Positions 11,149-23,965 of a stretch of DNA of 64,000 nucleotides are shown one piece after another. The DNA is from Strix aluco (taxonomy: Eukaryota > Chordata > Aves > Strigiformes > Strigidae): the NCBI RefSeq assembly GCF_031877795.1, contig NC_133933.1, forward strand, positions 71,056,503 through 71,120,502, written 5' to 3'. Within the stretch, counting starts at the first letter, position 1. Every line of letters starts with the position of its first letter. The position numbers and the translations under genes were made by a program. The notes beneath the pieces were generated by a model that saw nothing but the letters and a program-made list of their open reading frames with translations, searched no databases and was not told the DNA's origin.

Positions 11149-14100
11149 CTGTTAAGACAAAACAAATGGCATACAGTAAAAATTTACTAATACTCTCTTA
11201 TGGAGTCTTCTTGTATTCACAAAGATAGTTTTTACTCGGTGTCCTCACCATATTATCTAATTTCTACGTATTTCTGCTTATCCCCAAGAAAACGGAGACA
11301 AGTCTTTCTTGTTTCTATCAAGCAAAATGAAAACTCATTTTGTTATCTAAAAATACAGATTTGCAATACATATTGATACAGATGCATCCACATGCAGACC
11401 GATATCTAACTTACAGACAAGAATCAAAAAATTGTAACAGAAATTCATGGGAAAATCTCCAAACTGTATGCTTTTCATTGCCAGCAAGAGGAAAAGGGAA
11501 CGTCAAATACAAATGCTTCACAGAGTACAGAAATTTCAGCATCCTCCAAAAACACAGTACCTCTCCACTGTAGAGTGCACATAAACAAACATCTCAAGGC
11601 AGTTTATGAGCTGTTTAATTACATGCTGAACGTGATATTACTATCAGCCAGAAGCACGGCTCAACAATACCCCACATGCTGTGCTTACACAGGAGCATCG
11701 CAAGTTATATCCATCCTGCTGCCAGCAGAAAAGCGTCTTCCAAATGCTGTAATGATTACAGCACTACCAGATGAAAATAAACTTCAGCTTCCCAGTCACT
11801 ATTTGGTTTGCAGGTCCAGCTGGTTACACGGGTTGAACTCAAGGCAGCATTTTGTCCATGACAGTCTGCTCTGAAGGGGTGTAACTCTCTGAGCTTTGTC
11901 ACAGAGGACAGGTCTCTAACTGTGAGGTGCTCTCACCAACGGACATCAACAGGAAAAATTATACCTGAGAGTCTTTCAAAGCTCCCCAGCACCCACCTGA
12001 GAGAATATTCCTTCAGGGCAGTAGCATGAAGCCTATTTCTGTTTCTCTGGTTGGGCAACTTTGCCTTGGGAAAATGAGAAGGGGACCCATTGCCTGGCAC
12101 TACACTGATCTCTGTGCCTCCAGAGGCTGCAGGATGAATCACTCCCACTCATTTTGGAACCACCTATGGTATAGTACCAAAACCAAGCCATTCTAACTGA
12201 AAGCAAAGGTGAGCCCCATGACATACATACCACAACAGTGTGCTTTCACTAATACAGTCCATCCAGTCTCAGCATTTGCAAAGAGCCACCAGATCCTAAG
12301 GAATGCGAGCAGCTCAGAAGTAATAAGCTGAGGGGAGGGAGAGGAAGAAGAGGAGAACCTCACACAGTTGTATGACTTCTGGAGCCAAGATTTTTACTTG
12401 TGATTAGCCATGCTCACAGCAGATACACAGAGTGGACAAACTGCTGACAAATCCATCTTGGACTGAAGGACCAGGAGTTCAGCTTCGAAAGGCAACCAAA
12501 TGCAGTAACACCACATGCTCATACTCCAGTTTGGGGACAGACATTCATGCTGTTCCACCCAAAGAAAAGCAGTGGAGTTACCATTCAGAAGAGGATCCTT
12601 GCATCTTATGCACCCAGCCTGGTTCCTATTTTGGTTAAGCTCATTTTTGCTATTTGTGCTTTGCTGCCTCTGCCTTCTTTGCTTCCAAGAGCTCTAACTC
12701 TGCGACAGCTGGCTCAGCAAGCAGGTCATGAGCACAGACTAAAACACAGTGCTGCAGCCCACCAACCGACAGACAGGTCACAGAGAGGTTACTACCAACT
12801 TCTGGAAACACTCTCCTGCACCTTCATACAGTATCAGTTGGAACCTCCATACACCAATGGAATTTCTGAACAGTTCAATTAATACCTGGGATATTTCTGC
12901 ACGATCCAATCGATGTTCAGCCCTGACACTATACATATGTTCCTCCTTCACCAGGGCTTCCTGTGGTATGCAAGGATGTCACCCTACCTAGTACAGCAGC
13001 CCGCCAGTTCTTCTGGCTGACTGACAGGTATCAAACAATGAAAGACAGATGACTGCAGCAAAAGCTGCTCCCAGCTACCCTTTCACTGAAGGCTGTTCAT
13101 GGCAGTGAGAGCCAAACCATTAAGGAAGCAGCTCTTCAACAGCTGGGCCACCACACTAAGATGGGCTTAGTGTTGGAGAGTAACCACTTGCTACTTGCCT
13201 TAGCAGGCAGGAGGGTGCAACAATGCTACTAGGCCGCTGCCTCGTCTGACCTCTGTATCTCCTGGTTTTGGCAGCAGCCTCCCCTTTGTCAGTGTCAGAG
13301 GCCTCCAACTCCTGTTCAGACCAAACTTGAAGCAGATATGTCTGTTTCTGCTCACTGCTTCCCCAGCTATAGCTTCAGTGTTACTGTGCATGCTGAGCTC
13401 TCCATAGCTAACTGGAAAAATGCCTCAGACCTGGGGAGTTGTACTCTGGTTTTAGTTGGGGAGGAAAAGCAACAAAAAACTTGTGACAGAGGTTAACTGC
13501 TTAAAGATGGGATAAATAGATGTACAGAGCAGCATGCTACACAAAGCCATCACAGGATAAGAACTGCCAGAGCAATGTGCCAACTAGTGTCTACTATTGG
13601 AAGCATGACAAAAAAGGATCTAGATTAATGGTGGTTTATGTGTCTATGAAAAAATTCAACACTTTTGTAAGCCTCTTCTACTTAGAAAGTAGGTGACAAA
13701 AAAACCTAAAGGTAAAGGTTCTGTCATAATATTCCCTCTAGTTTTGGTGATCCAAGCTAAAATATAGTAAGAGCAGTCTTCCCATATACTTCCCTAGGTG
13801 TCTTGACAGTCTGGAAGTTCGCAGCAGGTGATACAGAGGGAAGGAAACAGTGCCATTGAGATAACTTCTGAGGATGGATCCACAGCTTTCTGAGAAGTAA
13901 AAATTTAAGTCACAAAACTCTTTCAGTAATATATAAATTTGCATTGGATGAAGGGATTTTCCATAAACCTGTCTTCATTAAAGCAAACAGTAAAATTCCC
14001 ATTAATGGAAACAAAGTCACGCCATTATCAAATACTTTTTAAATAATCTCACAAAGAAGCCTGATTTTTGTCACTTCAATGTTTAAAAGAGAATAAATTA

Positions 14101-17100
14101 TAAAGCTTGCTGGTATGAATTTAATCCACTTGACTTTTGTCAAATGTCTATTTGCAAATTTTAAGTAATCTCTTAGAAGATAATTGTCTATCCCACCCAG
14201 TGGAGCCAATCATCTTAAAAGAGCAGAAGGCAAAGAAGAAGAGAAAGAAACCTCAACAGCTTTCATGAGCAAATCCCCTGTAAAATAAACATGAATAAAT
14301 ATAGCATTTGGGTAGAAAATTTAACTTTCAAAGTTTCATGTACAGGTGAGCAATAAGAGCAAAAATACACATTTTCAAGTTACTGCAGTCCTTTTAACAC
14401 AAATACATAATAAACTGAGCTGGTAGGATGAGTTCAACTGTTAGTGGGTAAGTATATAACGCAGAACTTACTTAGCTGCCTTTTTTAGCAGTTTCCACAA
14501 GAATCAATAGGGAATTAAATAGCAGCTTCCATCTAAACATCATTAGAGATTCCTTCCACTCAGAGCTGAGATACATTTTCACATTCCCAGGAAACGATGC
14601 CCTGATATACCAGGACTTCATTTTATATGACTGTTAATTTAATCCCCAGGAATATTTTAATATTCATTCAACAAATAAAGAACACACTGAGGGAAATGAA
14701 GACTTAAATAAATAATAATCAAACATTATAAATACTTTCTGAACCATTTCTGTCTGTCTACATGCTAAGTTCTTCTACAGGGATCAAAATTACTATCAAT
14801 AAACATTTTTTTAAAAATTAAAATTGCATTAAAATTTACACAGGACTGGAACAAGTATTGTAAGTCACTGACACGAAGCCTTTGTTTACTGCAGGCAATA
14901 GTGTCATACAAAGTATTTCATAAATGTTTGAGCTGCAATGGAGAAGCGGATAGATTTTCTGTTACCAGTGCATCTACTGAAAGTCCATTCCTGAATGTCT
15001 TTCTTGAAAAACCTTCTTCTAACTTTTCATTTACATCTATTCATAGTCAGTTTATACCCATCTGTTCTCAACCCAACATTACCCTACAAATTACACAGCT
15101 CTAGTACGCCAGCACATGCTCTCTGGGTATACATCTGAAACAAGGAATTATGTAGCCCCAAACTTGATTTTATTAGGTGAAGCACAAGTTCCTTCTGTTC
15201 TTACGAAAATGGTACTCCAACTTCTTGATCAGCCCATCATTCTTTGCTCACCATGTGTTGGGCTTAACCATGGAAATTCGCTTTTTCTCAGTGAACGTGA
15301 CTAATCACAACACTGCAGGTGGACTTCTGTTGTCCCTCCTCCAGTGGCTTTAGGACCTTTCCATTTCTAATGGAAGTTCTTTGCCTTATTGTGCAGGCTG
15401 GAAGGCACTCTAGTTTTATGTAGGTGGAATTATATGTTAAAAGGGCTTTCAGTTCTATTTCTCCACATTTCACAAAAATACTATGTCTATTTGTCACTGT
15501 GGGATAAAAATAAATTTGCAAACAATACAAAATGTCTACCGTGTTGCAGATTAATTCTTAGAAACTCAAACTTGTTGGGAAGAAATATATACAACCTAGT
15601 TTCAAATTAAGTTCCCGCTGTAACCTGTGTTTAATTGAGAGCAATAAAGATCAGACTATCTCCATTTGCTGTTACTTGTGCCTTTTAAGTGTACATGATC
15701 TCATCAGTACCCACAGAGATCAAACCAGAACAAAAGCTGCTATTGTTTCATACAAGGTAAAAATATTGTCTGGGAGAACAGGCAGGAAAAAAAAATTAAG
15801 AATAACTGAAGTGTAAAGGACAAAAAAGAAGAAAAAAACCCACACATCTTAACGCATAGCTTTAAAATAAATTAGAAAAAACAGACAACACTACCATCTA
15901 CTGGGCAAGATAAGGACAAAGAGTTCATTGCAATAAAGACAATTGTTGCTGCATTCTGACAGTAACTTCAGGAACAAAGCTTATCTTGACCCCACAACAG
16001 TGTGATTGTGGACTAGCTCAGAAGAAACCTGCAAAATTTATGTTATTCAAAACAAAAGGAAATTGAGTAAACAGCTCTTTATGCCTGTAAAGTAACTAAA
16101 CTTAAAGTAGCAGAGTTATACAACAGTCTATCAAGAGGACAGACACCTGGGACTCCAGCGATACAAGCCGAAGAACTACACTCAGTTCTCTTGTTAGCAC
16201 ACAGTTATCACAATTCTTGATTTTAATCACTGTTTAATCAGTGATTTCAGTGGGACTGCTCAGATATATCAGAGCCTTTCTGGCATCTTATAGCTTCTCG
16301 TCTCTTTAAAGCAAAGGAATCGCTTATAGACATTGGATTGTCCAACCCCATCCTGCTATGTGCCAAACTTATTTTTTACATATTATTTAAGTTGAATAAG
16401 TTAGTAAATGCCAGAACTTGTCCATTCAACCATTCTCCTCTTCTGTGTGTGTGCGATACAGTCTCTACATGCACAATCACATACTACTTTTTCCACAGAA
16501 CCCCTGCCCCAGGCAGGGGCTGGATAGCATTCAGAAAATGAGGCAGCTGTTGGGTATTTTTATACTCTTTCTTCAAGCAGTAAAGCCAGTCTTATTTACT
16601 CTACACGGTTTGAAAGTAGAATTACTGTTTATTTTCTTTAAAAAATCCCGCTAAAATAACAAAGAGCATGTATCTAAAAAAGCTTTAGGCACTCTAGCAA
16701 TTACTGTTACAATGCAGTGCAAAGTAATTCCTGAAACAAAACCTCTGTTCTCAGTCACTTACAAAAGAAAATAAAAATATCTCTTTCTAGCTCTTCATTC
16801 TTCTGAGTACTCTGCTCCCAGTTTATTTCAAAGTACTCAGTAAGCATGTGACCCCTGACCCCTGCCTGGTCACAAAATTTTGACTCTTTCAGGGATGCAG
16901 AAGGTTAGGGGAACACGTCCCTGCACCTGACTAATCCCTTTCTTTAATGATGAGAAGTGATCCTGCCATGCTCTCCAAGTACGGCAAAGACAAACAACTT
17001 AAGTAGGATCCCAGGCTATTTAGGGCTCCCTAAATCATAATCAGCAGAGATTAAATTCCACCCACAACCAAGGGGCAGGGCCAAACCCCCCCTCACTGGA

Positions 17101-17288
17101 ATGATGCTGTCAGCAAGAAAGTCAAGCACTTCAAACAACTTCAATTGATTTTAAGATGCTTCAGTAACACTGCAATAGGCTAATCCTGAAGTAACGAAGA
17201 AGAGAGGATGATTTGCATCCAAAAGGAAAGGTTTTTCCTATCTGGGCAGGCACAAGCAGGAAAGGATTACTATCAAATTACAACCTTC

Positions 17289-17310
17289 AAAAAAAAAAAA
17301 AAAAAAAAAA
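17289..17310 (+). repeat. Poly-A homopolymer, 22 bp
   Basis: A run of 22 A in the long L3MBTL3 intron. No recognisable retroposon body precedes it. Confidence 0.92.
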
Positions 17311-20300
17311 GGAACATTCTTTCATCACTTCTAAACTGAAAGCTTAGGTACCATCAGAAAACATATACCTTTAGCAAGAGAGACTGATATTTCCCCAGCA
17401 AACTGCTGATACCTCAGTCTTGTCTGCAGTAATGTTTTTCTACTTTATTCTTAGGCACTCCTCAGGCTCTTTCAATCCCCTCCCTCTGCCCTGAGTGCTC
17501 AAGAATGATCTTAGTACCACAGGGCTTCTCAATTATTTCTCTCCACTGCAAACTCAGTCTGCCTTATTATCTCCACTTGAGTAGGAAATTGCAGCTAAAT
17601 AGACTTTCTTAAAGTGACACATAAATCAGCGACAGAGCCAGAAGTCAAGGCCTGCCAAGATGACGCTTATTGATCCAGAAGTTGACCTACAAAGCAACCC
17701 TGGCTTCGAATTATTTCAGCCAGAATACTTCTAAATACCAAACACTAATATCTCATGGGGAACCCAAGCAAGTGACAAATAAAAAATGAATGGCTACCTG
17801 CCAAAGTTTTGGTTCCAGTGAGTTGTTCAGAACCGCGCAGGAAGGCTGTGGTAGAAGCAAATGCAGCACTAAGCTTTCCTGTGCGGGACTTACCTGCATT
17901 AATCATGAAACTATTCCTTTTCCTTCCTGAAATCCTCTGTCCAATTACTTACAAGTCTAACAGCATCTACAGCAAACAACGCAGTAGATTTTGTGGTAAA
18001 ATAGCATGGGATCACTTAAGCGAAGACGCTACCATGACTACACATGAGGAAGCCCAATTAAAGATCCAAAGACAAACCTAATTCCAGCATTTCTTGGCTT
18101 TGGAGTTCTAGCAATTTCAATAGTGAAATTTCCTTTTTGGTCTTTCTTTTTTAAAATAAGGTAAAATCATTTTATGACAATGCAAAGTTTTAATCAGAAA
18201 TCTATGGTGATGAAGCACAGCATGAGCTAGTTAATTACATGAGATTGCAACAGAAGAAAGTTACTTTCACATGGAAAAGACCAGGCCACTTGGAACATCT
18301 GCTGTGGCTCACATGTGGTCAGAGAAAGTCTATTTTGCCTTGCTTTCTCATCTCTGCACTACCCTGTACCAACTTCCCCGAAACGAACCTATCTTCTCTC
18401 TGGAATAACGCCTTCCTGCTGGAGGCAGTGATTTAACCAGTTCCCGGTAGTCAATGTCTCCCATGGACACTCTCAGGGACTCTCCCCAGAGGGACAAATG
18501 CCTCCCCAGATTCGAAGCGCAGCACATGCCACTGTGTGAGGACAGAAATAACTTCACACTAAAAAAGCACTGTACTTAGTTATCCCGTGAGACAATACCA
18601 GTATTTCTGACATATAATCATGTGAGAAAAAAACTAAGTTGTTTTCAAATGTTAATTATCTCAAGTAAGCTTGAACGCAATTTCAGAGCAAGCAGGTGGA
18701 AGAATGCACTCTACTGCCTTGAGTTGCTGCACCTATGCATCTAGAAACACAGCATGATGAAGCACTGTTACCTTCTTTACAGCATGGCTGGAAATACCAA
18801 GCACCACTGACCATTATTCCACCATTCATGTTCCACTACTGTAGTTGGTTTCCTACAATATTAGCCGCCCAACTTTATTTATAGGTTAATTTCTTCATCA
18901 TCAAATTTATTGATATTTTCTTTTCCGTTCAAGCACAATATGCAAGCTGAAAATAATGACCAAAATTCTGTCCATGTAGTATATAACAGCTCACTTTCCC
19001 AACACAAGCACTAGAAAACTCATTACGAAGTACTTCATAAACTTCTGTCACTGCAGTAGGAAGTGACTGTAAATTATTACAGCTTTTCCAATTTAATGAG
19101 TACATTTAAATCTTGAAGTGATGGTGTTACTGTCTGCACTCAGCACAGAGATTTAAAAAAAAAGAAAAAAAAAAAGAAGAGTATTTCACATTTACATTCA
19201 TAACATGCAGAGTAACTGGTAAGCACTGATGTTTTTCAGATGAGCATACATTACTTAGCCTGCCACATGAAGGCATTCTGTAATTTGTAAACTATTTTAA
19301 ACTCTACTGGAATTCAGTTTTCTGTTTTATTTAAACATCTTGAAAGAACTAATAAACAATGCTGAAATTTTTGTTCTCAGTCTTCAGTGCATCATACTGA
19401 ACAATTTTTAATTCTCCCTATCCCCTGTATAATTTGAAATTCTAGTGTTTTCCACAACCACTCACTATTTATCTGTCACACAGTACGCTCAAGGCAGCGT
19501 TCAAGAAGTATTAATTATTTTATGACTATTTTTGCTAGAGAGTTTTAACAAAATCTGTACGAGAGTGTATTTCCACCACCTTCTCCAACTATGGGTGACA
19601 AAAATCTAACAATTAACACTGCCCAAATTCATAGTGAAAGAACATTTTCAGCATTTTACCAGTGGGAAAACAGATGTAGACATTAGAGACCATGGCATGG
19701 CTGCGAACAGAGGCTTGGTATCTGACTGGCCTTCCTTGTTTTTATCAGACTGGGAAGTGGCTGCCCCTGCATGCAGCCTATCTCAGTGAAGTCTGGTAGG
19801 CATGAAACTGCCCACAGGACTTCGTAACAAAGAGAAATACAATTTCCCATTTCTGATTTAGTTGTTCTTCTATATCATAAGGAAAGGTAAATTTAAGCAA
19901 TGATAAGAAAATATTGATAAAAGTTATTTGTAAATGTTTCAAGCATTTTACACTACGTACAATAGTTTTTTACCAGCTTTTATTCATAGAGGAACTTATA
20001 TTCACAAAAATGAAGTGGTTCTTAAAAAGAATGGCTGCTCAGATATACTTGCCTGATAATCTGAGGAGGCTGGATATTAATATAGCACACAAGAAAAGAG
20101 ATTTCTTAAAAAGTGCATACATAAAAATAAGCATGAAACTTCATCATGCAAGCAGTAAAGACAAGCAAACGCCATATGAGTTACATGACTGAAAATAAGG
20201 ACTTCAAGTAGGCAACTCCACAAAACTTCTCTATTAAAAAGCAGCATTTCAACATTTTGGTGTATGTTTAACTTAAAGCATGCTTATACAATACAATTTA

Positions 20301-21539
20301 CCAAATCTGAGTGTTCAAAGACAATTTTCCCCAATGTTTCATGAAGAGAAGAGACTAAATGTGAGAATGTAAGCAATACATTGTCTGCAATGAATAGTTC
20401 AGCTATTGCTCATTATTTATTATAAAAACCCCAGGCACTCTATTACCAAGCTATAAAAATAAAATATTTGGATTTGTGCTTCTTACTACTACAGTGTTTT
20501 CACTGGATTTTTCAATTGTATTTCAACGTAAATACATGGCAATGGTTTGATATCTTTAGTGGAACAAGTCTATTATCATTTTTGAAAGACACATGCAAGC
20601 TTATAAGAAGTAACTGCTGTGTAAGGCCATTTTCTTTAGATTCAGGACACAGTATTAAAATACTCTGTTATCAGGACAGTTCAGGTAAACCATCTACATT
20701 AATACTATTCTGAGAATTCCACAAAGAGCATAACATATCTTCCACAATCACATTTACAGTTTCAAGGGATTAGTCACCCTTTTAACCATATGTAGAAGCA
20801 GCCTTGAAAACGTAGTTGTTACAATTATCTCACGAGCTTAAAAATCCTTACTATTCTAACAGCTCAAACTGTTTTGGTACCTAGATAAATGCCTAGTCTT
20901 TCACATAGTCTTGATGTTCCCTGGTCCAGTGATCTCCTCAGACTAATTCTGCACTGTTATAAAATATTCTTCTTTCAGTCAGGCTTTTGTATTTAAAAAA
21001 AAGGCAACAAAAAAGACCAGAATAAGCTGCCTGACCAATTCTCTCTGTATCTTTCATCATTCTGGGTGTATTACCACTGCACCTCTGTCTGTGTCTTTCC
21101 TAATGCATGGGCCAAAGAAATAATCTCTGCCAAAAAATCAAATACTTATTTGTTTCCAAATTAAAAAAAAAAACCAAACACAAAACTAAAAAAACCCAGA
21201 AGAGACACCTTAAGATGAAGCTCATGCTTTCTTGAACAGGACATAGTTAAGAATCTTCTTACATGATTTTTTGAAGTTACCCTCAGCTACACTTCCCAGT
21301 CCCTTCCCTCTCTTTGTATGGAAGCTTTTCTATTCCTCTACTAACTAATGACCCAATCTTTGCTTTGGTTTTGTTTCTGTTGTCATAGGGTAACCAGAAC
21401 TGAACAAAGTACCAGTGATTTATGTGAGATTATTATATTTTCCTGCATTGCTCCCTTCTGTATTCCTTAAACATTTCAATATCATGTTTTCCTTTCACAC
21501 AATGTTGCTTATTAAAATAGAAAGGAATTTTAAAAGCCT

Positions 21540-22905
21540 GGACTTTTTAAAAAAAATACAGAACTGGTCAGGGATGTAGAGGCTGATGATAGCTTTGGCA
21601 GCAGCGACCATGAGATGGTGAAGTCTGAAATCCTGCAAGAAGCAAGCAAAACAAATACTGAAACAGCAGCACTGGACTTCAGGAGAGGCAGATTTTGGTT
21701 TGTTCAGAGATCTGCGTGGCAGGATCATACAAGAGAGTCCTTTAAAGGGTGAATAGGCCCAGGAAACCTGAGTATCTCTCCAGGGACTTCACACCAGGAG
21801 AATGATGCATGCCAATGCGCAAGAAGTTAAGCAAACGTGGATGAAGGCCAATATGAACGAACTAGGGACTCCTGACTTAGTTCAAATGGAAAAGGAAGTA
21901 AGCAGAAGGTGAATCAGGGGAAATGTTACATTGAGAAGGTATATGGTGATGTTGCTGTAGTGTACAGTGATGGAATGAGCAAACCCAAAGCTCAGCTGGA
22001 AAAGAAACTAGTAAAGGCAACAAGAAAGGCTTCTATATGTGTACAGGCAGCAAAAGCGAACTACCAAATTGGAGGGAGTGGCTGATAATGAAGGGCGGGG
22101 TTGCTATTCAGAAAGACCTCGACATGCTGAAGAAATGGGCTAACAAGATCTCATGAAGGTCTACAAAATCATACGCAAGGCCCTGCACCTGGGACAGAAC
22201 AGCTGTGTGCATGAGTACAGCCCTGGGGCTGACTATTGGAAAACAGATTTTCAGAAGAAGACCTAGAAGAAGAGTTGAACATGAGTCAGCAATGTGCCCT
22301 GGCAGCAAACGCAGCCACGAGCATCCAGAGCTGCTTTAGCAAGAGGGGAGCCAGCAGGTCGAGGGAACTGATTATTCCTCTCTATTTAATGCTGATGAGA
22401 CCATATGCGGACTACTGTGTCCAGTACAAGAAAGACACTGACATACTGGAGCAAGTCCAGCAGATGTCCACCAAAACAAGTAGGGGCTGTAGCAGATGGA
22501 TGACATGCAAGGAGAAGCTGAGCAAACTTGTTTGCTCAGTCTTAAGAACAGAAGGACAGATTTTACTGCTGTCTTCCAGTAGTTGATGGGAGGACATAGA
22601 GGGGATGGAGCCAGGTTCTCAGATGTGCACAGTAGAAGGACAAGATGCAACAGGCACCAGCTGCAAAAGGGGAAATTCCAATGAAGTATCCATAAAAGGA
22701 AAAAATCACTATGAGGGTGGACAAATGCTTAACAGGCTGCCAACAGAGACTGTGGTAGCTCCAACCCTGGAGATAACCAAACCCATACTGGACAAGGCCC
22801 TGAGCAACCTGATCTAAGTTGGCCTGAGGTCTGGGGTGCTCAGAGGTGGTGTCCTGAGGTCCTTTCCAAAGAAAATTATTCTGTGAGTGTATTCTACAAT
22901 TCTGT
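21540..22905 (+). mobile_element. Degenerate CR1 LINE, plus strand
   Basis: An old CR1 copy. Landmarks of the CR1 3' region are still readable: NMSQQCALAANAATSIQSCF (compare the intact [19 protein letters not shown] in the copy at 38,755), RELIIPLYLMLMRPYADYCV, and a tail reading GAGGTCCTTTCCAAAGAAAA followed by repeats of ATTCTGT/ATTCTAC near 22,870-22,905. Several insertions, deletions and stops break the frame; 22,236-22,586 is its longest open piece. It was identified by alignment in my head to the two younger copies in this window, so the 5' boundary is only approximate. It is antisense to L3MBTL3. Confidence 0.88.
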
Positions 22906-23853
22906 AATTTAAAACAAAAAACAAAAAAAACCCACAAAATAAACCACAAAACACTCACAGAAATGTATGCCCTGAATTTCAAACATTATTTGGCTCTCTA
23001 CTTCAACAACAGACACTGTATCAGGCATCAAGGGATATAAAGTTCTTTCAAAAAACACACATTTTCTTCTGAGATTCCTTTTTAAAAAATAAACTATGAG
23101 AAAACCTCATCAATGTTATTCTAAGTGGAATGATATGAAAATATGGATTATAATCAACAGGAAATAGGTGCAAGAAAATCTCTAATATTGAAACTGTATT
23201 TTTAGCTAACGCAGCAGAGGACATCTAATGACACAGTAAAAAGTATCAGATAAATAAAAAAATACATAAAATACTCTGAAAACAAAATAAAATTGTTATG
23301 ATTTACTTCAGTAAATACAACCAGTGTGAAAAATGTAATTAAAAGTACTATTCCAATATCATTCAAATTTCTAAACTATACCAAGCGCAGAAGCACTCAC
23401 TTTATTAATTTTTCTAGGCACCCACATGACAAAAGGATAGCAAAAATAAACCATTTTTAGAAATAAAAAAGAACTAAGAATATGAGACTGTGAGCGCCAA
23501 TGACAGTGTAAAGACTCTTAGTGATACGGTAATATAATGCTCTAAATGGACTGAATTTTCACACTTAACTTTTGAGATTTCTTTTGGATTTTGTGCACTT
23601 GATTGCTTCTGTCTATATAGTGAGGCAGTGCTAATTTATGCCTTCCTACGGGGATGACGGCTGTCTGTGCCAGCACCAGAAACTGAATCAAGAAACTCCA
23701 GAGCTTAAAGTTAACAGGCTACAGTCTCTTAACTCAGAGTTGCAGATTCATGTTTTATTCATAAAAGCAGATACCTACACACCAGCTTGTGAAATGCATT
23801 CTTTCAGCATTTAACATTTTTATTTCACTTATTAAAAAAATTACGTATCTTAC

Positions 23854-23965
23854 CTTTAGGTCACTTCCTGGCAAAGTACCTATGCCATCCTTCCAGTCCA
23901 TAGCACTAAATACATCAAACTCTTGACCATTTCCACTAGAAGCAGATTCATTCATGATGCATGTA
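23854..23965 (-). CDS. L3MBTL3: L3MBTL3 exon with the start codon (coding 23955-23854)
   Basis: This exon encodes the first 34 residues of L3MBTL3, an MBT-domain protein that binds methylated lysine and represses chromatin. Seen: a poly-T tract plus AG acceptor (AG at 23967-23966), 10 nt of 5' leader, an ATG at 23955 with A at -3, and 34 codons ending in LK at a GTAAGA donor. The peptide contains GQEFDVFSAMDWKDG and GTLPGSDLK, which I recognise as the conserved L3MBTL3 N-terminus (from memory of the vertebrate family). The donor is phase 0 and joins in frame to the 11148 exon, whose first codons read FRVNEFG, as in the vertebrate protein. The open frame past the donor down to 23755 is intron read-through. 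A second ATG at 23962-23960, with a weak context (T at -3), opens a four-codon upstream frame that overlaps the real start. Confidence 0.93.

Larger units (their letters stand above)
11149..23853 (-). other. L3MBTL3 intron, about 12.7 kb
   Basis: The long intron after the start-codon exon. It contains a degenerate CR1 at about 21,540-22,905 and a 22-A run at 17,289-17,310. Around 11,600-13,450 the sequence is somewhat richer in G+C and has several overlapping open frames of 60 to 110 codons (for example 12,547-12,882 plus), but none shows domain motifs, similarity that I recognise, or paired splice sites. No RNA gene was seen. Confidence 0.75.

Noticed and set aside
12300-13000. A cluster of overlapping plus-strand frames of 60-111 codons in the long L3MBTL3 intron
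   Set aside because: No shared frame, family motif or paired splice sites; somewhat higher G+C explains the open frames.
22563-22982. A 139-codon minus-strand frame
   Set aside because: It is largely antisense to the degenerate CR1 copy.
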